A stretch of DNA of 64,000 nucleotides from Dermacentor variabilis (Eukaryota; Arthropoda; Arachnida; Ixodida; Ixodidae). The stretch covers positions 196,326,353-196,390,352 of the forward strand of contig NC_134568.1 of the NCBI RefSeq assembly GCF_050947875.1. The letters run 5' to 3'. Of the stretch, positions 1-10,142 are shown in pieces. Each line of letters starts with the position of its first letter. Within the stretch, counting starts at the first letter, position 1. A program made the translations under genes and the position numbers. The notes beneath the pieces are model-generated. The model saw only the letters and a program-made list of their open reading frames with translations, did not search any database and had not been told where the DNA came from.

Positions 1-1812
1 GACCGGTCCGGAGGCCTTCGCAGAATGGATCTGACCCGCGGGCCGCCGTAGTTTGGAAACCCTTGCACGATTAGACCATGAACTACCCAGTGACCCAACT
101 TGGCAGGAAAACGGTTGGAGACAAGGATATCTCCCATGGAAAGAGCGCGGATTATTCTAAGAATGGTATTCGCATTTAAAAGCAACCTTAAACACTTCGG
201 GGCGCCAAAAGTATGCGCGGGCCTTCATTGCGTGACTTCGACGTGCAGAGAGAGCGCGGTTAGTATAAAAGATAAAGGCTTGCATTTATTGCCACATTCC
301 TGTTGTATTTCTGAAAGAAACGTTTAGGTTTTGTGTGAAGGCGACATTTCTCGTTGGCTTTTGTAGTCAACGTGCTAATGCAAAATCAGGGGCACGACAT
401 AAGGAAACTCATAAAAGCAGTGTAAGCGTGGACTATCAACTAATTTCATTGAAGTGCTCGAAAGAGCGCACTTATATATACTTGTAGTACGACCAATAGG
501 GCGCATGTGCTAACAGAAACGGTAACTGTACAAAACTCAACCTGACAAACAGTATTTTATCACGCTCTTACGGGGCTGTCTAATTTCGGAACAGAACAGC
601 GGCGTTGATGGACTAGTTGGTTCTGATTCATAGTGAACGAATGTGTGTGTCACTTTCTCATCATTATCTTTTTGCGGTGCTATTGGTTCACTAAGAACAG
701 GGACAGGGTTTTGTCGCTTACACAAGCATTACCCCTACATTGTAATAAAATAGGCTTTTAGTACTTCACGTTCATAAGTTCACTGTTAATTCCAAGGATT
801 AAAATACTCTAAAATCGTGGTTCACACTTGCCGGTCACGCATTTGACTGTAAATTTTTCCTTCCTGATCAAACCACCTTAAATTGAAACGGCATATAACG
901 AAATAACGGATATAACGAAGTAAGAGAAATTCGCCTGAAAATCCCTCAGGAGATTCATCTAATTAAAACATCGTTTTCACGAAGTAAAATTGCCCTGCCA
1001 ATGCATGACTATAACGATCAAGATTTTTCTCCAAAACTTGAAAAATTGTGTGGGTCCCACGCACTGCGGCAATCGATGTTATGCGAAGCCTTTAGCAGCT
1101 ACCTGCTATCCAGCATTGTGTGGGGTTCCGCAAAGCGTTACCCTATACATGAAACGGCGTTTTCGAAACAGTAATTCTTGCCTAGCAACTACGCTGGCGC
1201 CGTCCAGATTGGCAGCAAAAGTATATCTACTTCGCAGGCGCCCATCCTGTGAGGGCCCCAGGTTGGCACAGCTGGCGATAGTTGGAGCATAAAGGGAGCA
1301 CTTGGGCGATGAAACAGCCCCTGGCGAATGTGATGTCGCGTCCAATTCAAATTAAAGTTTAGTGAAATAGTTCACATTCATGTTGAACGTAAAAAAATAT
1401 TGTGTGGCACACATATTGGTTCTCACATTCACACCATGTAGGTCCGTAAACATATCACCAGCGAGACACAAGCAGTAGATTGAATCCAACGAGACCCAAA
1501 GAGCAGACACTGACACCGTAAACAATGGCATTGGCTCATATTTACTTAACGCTCGGCTATAACTAGTAACAACCATACAACACAGGGCCTCTATTTTGTA
1601 GCGATGCCTTATGCCTTAGTCTATTCTATTCTTATCATCCACCACACACGACCGCCTGATCCCGTTGATAATGTGGGCAGACCGTCGCTCTGACCCCTGG
1701 CCAAGCGCGAAAAGCCTAAAAAAGCATAGAATCTGAAAAGGCATCGCTGCAAAATACCGGCCCAGGACATTTAACGCACCTGCATGCCACTGATGATTTG
1801 ACTTTTATCTGC
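1..1812. other. No recognisable gene
   Basis: Only short ORFs without recognisable domains are seen. The stretch is AT-rich with a more GC-balanced patch around 1030-1340. It may contain old repeats, but I cannot assign any to a family. Confidence 0.5.

Positions 1813-1887
<75 letters not shown>
1813..1887. repeat. (ATT)n microsatellite
   Basis: About 25 uninterrupted copies of a TTA/ATT trinucleotide. The isoleucine-run ORF crossing it on the minus strand is an artefact of the repeat. Confidence 0.97.
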
Positions 1888-1888
<1 letters not shown>

Positions 1889-1963
1889 CGACAAAAGCGC
1901 TACTAATAGCCTTTACTTTCATTTTGGAAAGTTCAAAGAGCTTCAAATAATGTTCTGTTCTTA

Positions 1964-2466
1964 TTTAAAGGGATACTAAAGGGAAAAATGATATCTTCTG
2001 CTATAGTAAATTACCTTTCTACAACACCAAAAACAGCACTCTTACCAGGGTAACAGGCTTGGCAAGCCAGAAAAAGTGCAAAAACGAAAGACGGGTGGCG
2101 ACGCCTCCTTGAAGTTCCCGCACCTGGTCGCTGTGACGTCATGGATTTTGATGGCATCTTCTAGGGCCTACTTAGTTATATAGCATTACAGACTGTCCAC
2201 ATTGTGTTCTGAAGGAAGCAAATATTAAACATGGCAAGTTTCGGGAACCTTTACCCAGCCAACGCGGCCCACATGCGAAAATGTACTTTGGAATCCCTTA
2301 CGTCATACTGAAGTACCGGCGTCGGAATTTCGGCGCGAAATTCAAATTCTGATACTTCGACCTTCCTTTTCACGTCTAATAACCAAACTATTATTTTGAA
2401 ATGACTGCCTGCAGGGTTCTGTGACAATGCTTTATTAGTCTAAACTGATTTAGTGTCCCTTCAAAC
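1964..2466. mobile_element. Non-autonomous TIR element (MITE), about 500 bp
   Basis: The left edge reads TTTAAAGGGATACTAAAGGG and the right edge is its imperfect inverse complement (ACTGATTTAGTGTCCCTTCAAA). About 17 terminal bases match well. No transposase ORF lies between them, so the element is non-autonomous. Internal sequence (AAACGAAAGACGGGTGGCGAC near 2085) recurs near 32238, which shows it is a dispersed family. The superfamily is not determined. Confidence 0.65.
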
Positions 2467-3209
2467 TTAGATAACCGACATGTGTTATGGAAAACCGGGC
2501 TAAACTGATACCATCGACTGTGGTCAACCATGGATTTCTGTTGCCACTACGCGTGCGCGGTGTTCTCTTATCCCAGCATTTAGGCACCTTTTAATACGAC
2601 CAATACATAGCATCTGATGCACGAGAGTCGTGTTATGTTCTAAACCACCTGAGTTCCACAGGCGACAAACTGCGTGGCATCCTTCTTTGCATGGTACCGC
2701 GCACTGCATGGTGTTTGTGTGTGCGTTCCTGCATGCGCGTGTGTGCGTGCGTGCGTGTGTGTCCTTACTACTGCAACAAACACACATGCCGTTTTATTGC
2801 TGCGCTTTCTTTATATACATTCTACAGAGTAGTAACGGCTCTTTCCCTGCGAATGCAGCCCGGCGCCAGTTATTGTGCACCCAACGTCGCGCGTTTTGGC
2901 ACAGATGCAGTTTTTGCTAATACTCTTGCTCTACCCTAGAGCAATTGCTCAGCCCCGTATGCAAGACTTTGCCGACAGCAGCCTGACCTTCCATGGTCAA
3001 GTGTTGAAGCCCATCGCAATGTGCATACTCATGCTTTGTGCTTTTGAAGAGCTGCCATATTCACTGTTGGTACAAATGAGCGACGGCTTATTTTCCTTCG
3101 TATATTCGGGCCATCTTAAACAACGAGCAAAATGGTTGCTGCCTTAGAAGCAAGCATGACATTTATTACGCTATGCGTCACCCGTCGCGGTCGCGTGTTG
3201 CCCCGCTCA
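2467..3209. other. No recognisable gene; GT-rich patch
   Basis: A GTGT/GCGT-rich patch lies near 2709-2762. The overlapping short ORFs have low complexity and no domain that I recognise. Confidence 0.5.
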
Positions 3210-3530
3210 TAATACATTATAAACTCAAACTGAGAGGAGCAGGAAGGAATGTTGGGGGTATAGTGCTTGTTAGAATGAAGAAAGTGCGGTACAGCGATCT
3301 TACGTCTGAAGGGTCAGTCATATATGGGTCAGTTGCTTTCCTCTGAACACGGGGAGGCACCTCGAGGAGGGTGGACGCACGACGCGCTACAGTCACTCCT
3401 AGGTTGTCCCAGAGAGGGCGCTTGTTCGGCACGCGCAAGTTTTAAGAGTATAAAAAACGCAATGTGCAGTAAATGTAGCCAAAGGAAGCCTGGGCATGGT
3501 AATATTACGAATCTATAAACGTCACACAAT
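3210..3530. repeat. Dispersed repeat, copy A
   Basis: Resembles 19732-20022 along its length. Shared landmarks in the same order are GAATGAAGAAAGTGCGG, GGGGAGGCACCTCGAGGAG, CAGAGAGGGCGCTTGTTCG and a conserved AATGTGCAGT segment. Neither copy codes for protein. I do not recognise the family and no clear termini were found. Confidence 0.6.
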
Positions 3531-4617
3531 GTTAGTGCTTGACGGGATGTGTTGAGCGTTCAAGTATGATGTAAACAGAATACGTGTTTGTGTCCCCATT
3601 TTACATTTCTTCACATAGATTATCTACACTTTTCGGGTCCGCTATCACTGTCCATCCTCGTAGGTTGAACTTGATAGTGCAAACTTTTGCAAGCTTACCT
3701 GCATAAACTTAAACCAATGGACTAATCTTTATCACGGGATACTGCGAAATCTGCCCGGATAATTTTTGCAATATAATTAACGCACTCTGATGCTCTATGT
3801 ACAAACGGGTTTCAATGTACGCCTATGTATAGAACTGTAGAAAGATTACGTTTATATTCCGCAAGAAACACGAGCCACTGTTAAAAATCACGAAAAAAAA
3901 TTCCTTTATTAATGGTGGCTCTGTTCCTAGCTGCGAGTTATATGCATAGGGGAAAAAACCCTATATTTTTCTTCTTTTTTTCTGTTAGCGAATAACCCTT
4001 GTATATTATGTCCTGTTCGTCCAGGATGGGCAATATTATTGACGAAATGACGCGGCAAACTTTAGAAAGGACTACTGCGTCAAGACTCCTTCGCCACGAA
4101 GGAGCGGTTCCTAGCGTTACTGATGTCAGACAACAAAACATTTGCGTGACCGCGCACTTCGAATTTCCATACTTTGTTCTGCTTAATTTACAATTCCGCA
4201 ATAAAACCACATAACCATCTGTTGGCTCTGAATCTTTTTATTTTTCGTTTTATTTTCTTCAAAACATGGTCAAACTGGATGAAAGCAATGTGCTAGTGAA
4301 TACCATCTGTACTTCGCTGAACTATACTGAGTGATATTTAGATAAAAGGAGAACCACTCCTATCTAAAAAAAACAGTTGCAGTAATCGGCAGAGAATGGC
4401 ATATGGTGGCAGACGCCAAGGGTCAGCGTAGGTGCTTGTTCCCGATCACAAAAATTTAATGGTCTTTCTCACGTCTACTGTGTCATATTTTTTGGTAAAA
4501 TTTCTCGCTTGTCACTCACTTTCAAGATATTTTAATAAATATGTGCAAATTCGTGAAAATAGTGCCGCCGCGAAATGAAACTTGCAATACACGTAGTGCA
4601 ATGGTCAATATCGGGGT
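3531..4617. other. No recognisable gene; Gypsy 5' flank
   Basis: AT-rich sequence without a convincing coding region. It ends in GGGT (4614-4617), the left copy of the target-site duplication of the adjacent Gypsy element. Confidence 0.55.
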
Positions 4618-5317
4618 TGTTACGTTTCGCCTACGACGCGCGGTATAGCCGGCGCGGATGCAACGGACGCCGGGGCTTCGTTCAAAGCGGCAGACATTTT
4701 GGCCCGTTCGGCGCCGCCGCTTCGCCTCCCCGCCAAGCGCGTCCAGGCATGTTCCAATGCCACGTGTCTTCATGTGCGTGTGTGTGTGTATGTGCATGTT
4801 GGTGCCCACGCTTGTCGAAGCGCGGCAGCCGGGGAGAGGAGCTCCCCCAACTGTGAAGCGAGGGGGTCTGACCGGCGCCGACACGGCGTATGCGCCACCT
4901 TCTCTTCCCATTGTGCCCGAACGGCGCCGGCACGACGGCTGCGCCACCTTATCCCATTGTTCCCGAGCGGCACAGTCACGTGCTCGTCTATAGAGGGGTT
5001 CCTTCTTGCCCTCAACTGCGAGAGTATAAAAGCAGCTGCCCCCGGACGCAAAGAGAGGCTCCGATTTCTTCTGTTGAGTAACGTGCACTCCCGTCTCTCT
5101 ACTTCGGTCGACCTGACCGCCAACTCTTCGCGATGTTAGAATAAACAAGTTGTTTTGTTGTTACCAGTCGACTCATGCTTTGCCGGGACCTTCGGATGCT
5201 TCCAGTTGTGCCCCAGGCCGCCAGGCCAACGCTACCCTTGGGGCTTGCGACCCAGGTGCAACAACGGGCGTCCGCGCTGAGTTCCCAACAACTCGTGCCA
5301 GCGGTGCGATTACAACA
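4618..5317 (+). repeat. 5' LTR of the Gypsy element
   Basis: Starts TGTTACGTTT and ends GATTACAACA. It matches 10624-11323 at a constant offset of 6006 with one substitution (4961). It holds a TATAAAA box at 5025 and AATAAA at 5140, so U3, R and U5 can be placed roughly: U3 up to about 5055, R to about 5160, U5 to 5317. Confidence 0.97.
5025..5031 (+). promoter_or_regulatory. LTR TATA box
   Basis: TATAAAA within GAGAGTATAAAAGCAGC. It is positioned to start the genomic transcript about 30 bp downstream, inside the LTR. The identical box in the 3' LTR is at 11031-11037. Confidence 0.8.
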
Positions 5318-5632
5318 ACTGTCTGCCAGCGGTGGGATCGCGACAACGGAGGCCAGCAGCGGAGATATGCAGTTGACTGTATGCTGAGCAGCTCAACGAC
5401 CATCCGGGAGCAGTGCAACGAGCCCTGTGTGATGACTGGTTGCCTGCAGCGGAACGACTGCGCTGAATTCTTGGCTGCGAGGTTTGGTGAGTGCGGGACT
5501 TTCTTCTTCTGAGCTTTGCCAGGCTTTTGTTAGTGTCAGAAAGAGAGCTGGTAATTGTGGTTGTCGTTGCTGCCGGGTTAGTTTGCGGCAAGACAATATT
5601 AGGCAGTAGAGAAAGCAGCATTCAGAGCAGCC
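5318..5632 (+). other. Gypsy leader with possible primer-binding site
   Basis: Untranslated leader between the 5' LTR and gag. A TGGGATCGCG segment at 5333-5342 begins with the TGG expected of a tRNA-primed binding site but lies 15 bp inside the LTR edge, further than usual. The motif GCCAGCGGTG occurs at the LTR end and again just inside, so the edge carries a short direct repeat. The primer tRNA was not identified. Confidence 0.4.
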
Positions 5633-5731
5633 ATGGATTTGAAGTCGTTGCGCAAACCGAAATTGCTGGAGCTTGCAAGAGAGTTGGGTCTGGATGTCTC
5701 AGACAAACTCAGAAAACCTGAACTGCAAAAA
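5633..5731 (+). pseudogene. Gag N-terminus, out of frame with the rest of gag
   Basis: Opens with MDLKSLRKPKLLELARELGL, a Leu/Lys-rich helical start that I associate with gag proteins of tick Gypsy elements. Recognisable sequence runs about 30 codons, to LRKPEL. After this the frame enters a Lys/Asn/Ser-rich stretch that looks like a frame-shifted reading of the next segment, while the adjacent frame, open from 5722, reads an acidic/basic coiled-coil-like run (REL, KEQKEKEER...) leading into the long gag-pol ORF. The simplest explanation is an internal deletion plus frameshift near 5722-5731. What is seen is the frame change; the deletion is inferred. Confidence 0.7.
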
Positions 5732-8193
5732 GACAGGAGCGCGAACTTAAAGAACAGAAAGAAAAAGAAGAGCGTGAACGTAAAGAACAGAAAGAGCGAG
5801 AGCAACAAGAGCGCGACCACGCTTTGGAAATGAAGCGTCTTGAGGTAGAGATGGAACGCGCTCGTAATGGAAGTCAGGCACACGGTGCAGGAGAACGCGT
5901 ATTGTTCAAAATGACTGACCTGATGCGGCCGTTTAAGCTTGGAGAGGACATTGGTTTGTTCCTGGTTAACTTTGAGCGAACGTGCGAGAAGCAGGGGTTC
6001 TCTCGGGAAACGTGGCCACAGCGCTTGCTCACTTTGTTACCCGGCGAGGCGGCCGACGTAGTCGCTCGCTTGAATAGAGAGGAGGCAGAGGATTTCGACA
6101 AAGTGAAATCGAGTCTGCTAAAAAAGTACAGGCTGTCAGCAGAGGCGTTCCGTCGGAAGTTTCGGGAAGATGAGAAAGGCAGAAGTGAGTCATACACAGA
6201 GTTTGCGTACAGGCTTATGTCAAACATGCAGGAGTGGCTCAAAGAAGAGAAAGCGTTTGGTGACCACGAGAAAGTTCTGCAGTGTTTCGGGCTAGAACAG
6301 TTTTATAGTCGGTTACCTGAGAACGTGCGGTACTGGGTCTTGGATAGGCCAGACGTTTGTACGGTGGCTAAAGCCGCTGAGCTAGCCGAGGAGTTTGTGA
6401 CGCGTCGGGCTCGCGGAGCTAAGGACGGTCAAAAGGGTGAATTTGGCTCGAAGTTTGAGAGGCCGAAGTTCACACCCATGAGAGCAAGGGGGAACACACG
6501 TAGTGCGGATGCCAGTGAAAGCAGTCCGACCGAACCTAAGGAGACGGCGGCAGCCGAAGCCGAACGCAGAAAGCGGTTTGAGACGAGGCAAGCGCGCGTG
6601 TGTTATACGTGCCAGAAGCCGGGTCACTTTTCGGCGCAGTGTCCGACCAAACGTAAGGAGACGGCGGCAGCCGAAGCCGAACGCAGAAAGCGGTGCGAGA
6701 CGAGGCAAGCGCGCGTTTGTTATACGTGCCAGAAGCCGGGTCACTTTTCGGCGCAGTGTCCAGAAACAAAAACAAAAGTCGTGTTTTTGTCATTATGCAG
6801 CACTGACGAGAACATGAAGCTTCTCGAGCCTTACATGCGAGACCTCCTCGTGAACGGGAAAGAGTGCCGAGTGCTTCGCGATTCCGCAGCTACGATGGAT
6901 GTAGTTCACCCCTCTTACGTAGAACCCCATATGTTCACGGGCGAGTGCGCATGGATCAAGCAAGCCGTGGAAGCTCATAGCGTGTGTCTGCCCGTAGCAA
7001 AAGTGCTTATTGAAGGACCTTTCGGAGCGCTTGAGACGGAGGCGGCAGTGTCATCTATGCTGCCCCCCCAGTACCCGTACCTATTTTCGAACAGATCCGA
7101 TCACCTCCTGGGCGAGAAGGGGCTTTTGTTTGGTGAGGCTAGCGTTCAGGCCTTAACCAGATCGAAGGTTCGGGAGCTCGCTGCAAAGGCGGTAATTGCG
7201 GGGCCGACGTTGTCAAACAATCAAAAAGGGTCAGAGGCGCAGCAAGCTGATATTCAGAGCACGCCCGAACTGAATAAAATTGAGTCTGTAACGTTAAAGG
7301 CACCAGATACTGGAGAGGAAATTCCCGATGCGGGAAAGTTAGAAGAGCTATCTGCAGATTTGCTCATCGCGCCTACGTCAGACGGACTTAATAGGTTGCT
7401 AAAAGTCAGCCGGTCGGCTTTGATAGCCGAGCAAAAGAAGGATGGCAGCCTAGAAAACATACGCTGCATTGTCAAGGAAGGTATCGCCAGGAAAAATGCG
7501 CGTTTTGTGGAAAGAGGTGGGGTCCTGTACCGGAAGTATCTAGACCGCAGAGGAGTGGAGTTCGATCAGCTGATCGTTCCTCAATGCTATCGTCAGGATC
7601 TGTTGCGCTTGTCGCACGGGGGTTCGTGGTCCGGACACCTAGGAGTTAAGAAAACTAAGGACCGTCTCTTGCAAGAGTACTATTGGCCAGGGTGTTTTCG
7701 GGACGCAGACCATTTCGTGAGGACATGTGACACCTGTCAGCGGGTGGGCAAACCAGGGGACAAATCAAGGGCGCCGTTGAGATTGGTACCTATCATTACG
7801 GAGCCTTTTAGACGGCTCGTTATTGATACAGTGGGACCTCTGCCGGTAACAGCCACGGGGTACAGACACATTTTGACTGTGATCTGCCCAGCGACAAAGT
7901 TCCCTGAAGCAGTGCCGCTTAAAGAACTCAGCTCAGTTGAGATAGTCAATGCACTACTGTCCATATTTGCGCGAGTTGGTTTTCCTGCGGAAATCCAATC
8001 AGATCAGGGCACAGTGTTTACTAGCGCTTTGACGACAACTTTTCTCGAAAGGTGTGGGGTAAAGCTGTTACACAGCTCAGTGTACCACCCACAGTCGAAT
8101 TCAGTTGAGAAGCTCCACTCCGTCATGAAGCGCGTGTTGAGAGCATTGTGTTTTGAACATCAAACTGACGGGAGCTGTGTCTGCCTGGGGTGA
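5722..8193 (+). CDS. Gag - protease-like - integrase ORF of the Gypsy element
   Basis: The frame is open from 5722; residues below count from 5824. A charged coiled coil comes first, then a gag capsid-like region (about residues 30-200, with WPQRLLTLLPGEA), then two CCHC zinc knuckles (CYTCQKPGHFSAQC at 260 and 299), which would bind the RNA genome. A retropepsin-like segment follows with D-S-A-A-T at 353, where D-T/S-G is usual. The integrase has an HHCC zinc-binding module (His598 and His607 with the C-x2-C of CDTCQ) and a catalytic core with Asp668, Asp727 and Glu762. The D-to-E gap is 34 residues rather than the usual 35. The frame ends at 8193 inside the integrase core's C-terminal part because of a one-base shift. 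The remaining integrase continues in the 8190 ORF. The motif calls are solid; the functional state is doubtful. Confidence 0.9.
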   Translation, partial: TAKRQERELKEQKEKEERERKEQKEREQQERDHALEMKRLEVEMERARNGSQAHGAGERVLFKMTDLMRPFKLGEDIGLFLVNFERTCEKQGFSRETWPQRLLTLLPGEAADVVARLNREEAEDFDKVKSSLLKKYRLSAEAFRRKFREDEKGRSESYTEFAYRLMSNMQEWLKEEKAFGDHEKVLQCFGLEQFYSRLPENVRYWVLDRPDVCTVAKAAELAEEFVTRRARGAKDGQKGEFGSKFERPKFTPMRARGNTRSADASESSPTEPKETAAAEAERRKRFETRQARVCYTCQKPGHFSAQCPTKRKETAAAEAERRKRCETRQARVCYTCQKPGHFSAQCPETKTKVVFLSLCSTDENMKLLEPYMRDLLVNGKECRVLRDSAATMDVVHPSYVEPHMFTGECAWIKQAVEAHSVCLPVAKVLIEGPFGALETEAAVSSMLPPQYPYLFSNRSDHLLGEKGLLFGEASVQALTRSKVRELAAKAVIAGPTLSNNQKGSEAQQADIQSTPELNKIESVTLKAPDTGEEIPDAGKLEELSADLLIAPTSDGLNRLLKVSRSALIAEQKKDGSLENIRCIVKEGIARKNARFVERGGVLYRKYLDRRGVEFDQLIVPQCYRQDLLRLSHGGSWSGHLGVKKTKDRLLQEYYWPGCFRDADHFVRTCDTCQRVGKPGDKSRAPLRLVPIITEPFRRLVIDTVGPLPVTATGYRHILTVICPATKFPEAVPLKELSSVEIVNALLSIFARVGFPAEIQSDQGTVFTSALTTTFLERCGVKLLHSSVYHPQSNSVEKLHSVMKRVLRALCFEHQTDGSCVCLG
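6538..6771 (+). repeat. 117-bp tandem duplication of the CCHC knuckle
   Basis: Two nearly identical 117-bp units (6538-6654 and 6655-6771) each encode 39 residues: a KETAAAEAERRKR segment followed by CYTCQKPGHFSAQC. Few bases differ (for example a TTT/TGC codon pair and GTG/GTT). The unit length keeps the frame, so the protein gains a second zinc knuckle. Confidence 0.95.
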
Positions 8194-10142
8194 TGTTTGC
8201 TTTAAGGACCGCGCCGCATGCGGCTACGGGGTTTTCGCCAGCTGAGCTGGTGTACAGTCGCTCGCTGCGATCTCCGCTTCGCATGCTTCGAGAATCGTGG
8301 GAAGGCAGGGGCGACGACCCAGTCGTGGTGGAGTACGTGCTTAAGCTCCTCGAACGCTTAAGAAGGGCACAGGAGTTGTCAGGTGAAGCAATGGCAAAGG
8401 CCCAGCAGAGGGCCAAGGTTTATTATGATCGGACCGCCAGGGCCCGTCGTTTTGAGGTGGGCGATGAGGTCATGATATTGCGCACATCGCTAAACAACAA
8501 ACTAGACGTGCAGTGGGAGGGCCCAGCACGGATTGTTCAAAAACTGTCAGACGTCAACTACGTGGTGAGTCTGCCAGGAAAGCGGAAAGCACAGCAAGTT
8601 TACCACTGTAATCTGCTCAAACCTTATAGACAAAGGGAAGCAGTAGTGTGCATGATGGTAAACGTTCCCGAAGAGCTTCCGGTCGAGCTTCCGGGACTAA
8701 GCTCAGTGACGAACAGGAAAGACACCGATCAGGTCATTAGTGACTTAGTCAGTGGAGCATCGCTGTCGCCTGAGCAGAAAACCGAACTACACCAGCTCTT
8801 ACAAGAGTTTCAAGGTCTGTTCTCTGAGAGGCCTGGTAGGACTTCTGTCCTTACTCATGATATAGAACTTACCTCCCCAGAGCCAGTACGATCCAAGGCA
8901 TACCGGGTGTCACCCCGCCAGAGCGATATTATGGAGGCTGAGGTAAAGAAAATGCTACAGCTCGGTGTTATTGAGGCAGGTGGGAGTGATTATACCTCCC
9001 CTTTGATTTTAGTTGAGGTACCGGGCAAGGAACCTCGTCCTTGCGTCGACTACCGCAGGCTTAATTCCATCACTAAGGATCAAATTTATCCGATCCCTAA
9101 CATCGAGGAGCGCCTTGAGAAAGTTAGTAGCGCTCAGTTTATTTCCACCCTAGATCTTGTCAGGGGTTATTGGCAGGTTCCACTTACAGAAGAGGCTAGT
9201 AGGTATGCGGCGTTCATTTCACCAATGGGAACATTCCGTCCTAAAGTGTTGAGTTTTGGTTTGAAGAACGCGCCATACTGTTTTTCAAGCCTCATGGATA
9301 AAGTGTTGCGGGGACAGCAAGAATTCACTTTACCGTATCTAGACGACGTAGCGATATTCTCCGCATCCTGGTCTGAGCATATGGCACACTTGCGGGCAGT
9401 GCTAACCCGCCTGCGCGAAGCAGGCTTGACAGTCAAGGCTCCTAAGTGCCAGTTAGCACAGGCCGAGGTTGTCTACCTCGGTCACGTGATTGGTCGGGGT
9501 CGTCGCCGCCCCTCTGAAATAAAGGTGGCCGCTGTGCGAGACTTCCCGCAACCGCGCACGAAGACCGATATTCGGTCGTTCTTAGGTGTCGCCGGCTACT
9601 ATCAGAGGTACATCCCCAGGTACTCTGATATCGCGGCTCCCCTGACGGATGCTCTAAGAAAAACAGAGCCCCAAACAGTCATATGGGACGAGACAAAGGA
9701 AAGAGCTTTTAGCGCCCTAAAGAGTGCCCTAACAAGCCAGCCTGTGCTACGATCGCCAGACTATACAAAAGGGTTCGTTGTTCAGTGCGATGCTAGTGAG
9801 CGAGGCATGGGCGTTGTACTGTGCCAACGGGAAAATGGAGAAGTAGAACACCCCGTCCTGTATGCTAGTCGTAAGCTGACCAGTCGTGAGCAGGCGTATA
9901 GCGCCACCGAGAAAGAGTGTGCGTGTCTCGTGTGGGCCGTTCAGAAATTGTCATGCTATCTAGCCGGCTCAAGGTTTATCATTGAGACGGATCACTGCCC
10001 TCTCCAATGGCTGCAGACCATCTCTCCCAAAAATGGCCGCCTCCTGCGCTGGAGCCTCGCTTTGCAACAATATTCCTTTGAGGTGCGTTACAAAAAGGGG
10101 AGTCTCAACGGTAACGCCGATGGCTTAAGTCGAAGCCCCTAA
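8190..10142 (+). CDS. Integrase C-terminus - reverse transcriptase - RNase H ORF of the Gypsy element
   Basis: 650 codons. Residues 1-150 continue the integrase: the end of the core (ALRTAPHAATGFSPAELVY) and a C-terminal domain ending near HCNLLKPY. A linker leads into a Gypsy-type RT: the KKMLQLGVIE and CVDYRRLN motifs, LDLVRGYWQVPL (first catalytic Asp), SFGLKNAPYCF, and YLDD at 383-386 with the two metal-binding aspartates. RNase H follows: CDASERGMG, the ATEKECACLVWA glutamate, ETDHCPLQWL, and ends NADGLSRSP. It would copy the element's RNA into DNA. The start shown is simply where the frame opens; translation presumably came by readthrough from upstream in an intact parent. All RT and RNase H catalytic motifs are present and the frame is unbroken from here on. 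Confidence 0.93.
   Translation: MMFALRTAPHAATGFSPAELVYSRSLRSPLRMLRESWEGRGDDPVVVEYVLKLLERLRRAQELSGEAMAKAQQRAKVYYDRTARARRFEVGDEVMILRTSLNNKLDVQWEGPARIVQKLSDVNYVVSLPGKRKAQQVYHCNLLKPYRQREAVVCMMVNVPEELPVELPGLSSVTNRKDTDQVISDLVSGASLSPEQKTELHQLLQEFQGLFSERPGRTSVLTHDIELTSPEPVRSKAYRVSPRQSDIMEAEVKKMLQLGVIEAGGSDYTSPLILVEVPGKEPRPCVDYRRLNSITKDQIYPIPNIEERLEKVSSAQFISTLDLVRGYWQVPLTEEASRYAAFISPMGTFRPKVLSFGLKNAPYCFSSLMDKVLRGQQEFTLPYLDDVAIFSASWSEHMAHLRAVLTRLREAGLTVKAPKCQLAQAEVVYLGHVIGRGRRRPSEIKVAAVRDFPQPRTKTDIRSFLGVAGYYQRYIPRYSDIAAPLTDALRKTEPQTVIWDETKERAFSALKSALTSQPVLRSPDYTKGFVVQCDASERGMGVVLCQRENGEVEHPVLYASRKLTSREQAYSATEKECACLVWAVQKLSCYLAGSRFIIETDHCPLQWLQTISPKNGRLLRWSLALQQYSFEVRYKKGSLNGNADGLSRSP

Noticed and set aside
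4522..5148. 208-codon minus-strand ORF over the 5' LTR and its 286-codon counterpart at 10294-11154
   Set aside because: The frame follows the GC-rich LTR in both copies, has no domain, and is antisense to the LTR promoter; not treated as a gene.
8150..8200. Programmed frameshift between the two Gypsy ORFs
   Set aside because: The shift falls inside the integrase domain rather than at a domain boundary, and no slippery heptamer was evident; a one-base deletion is simpler.
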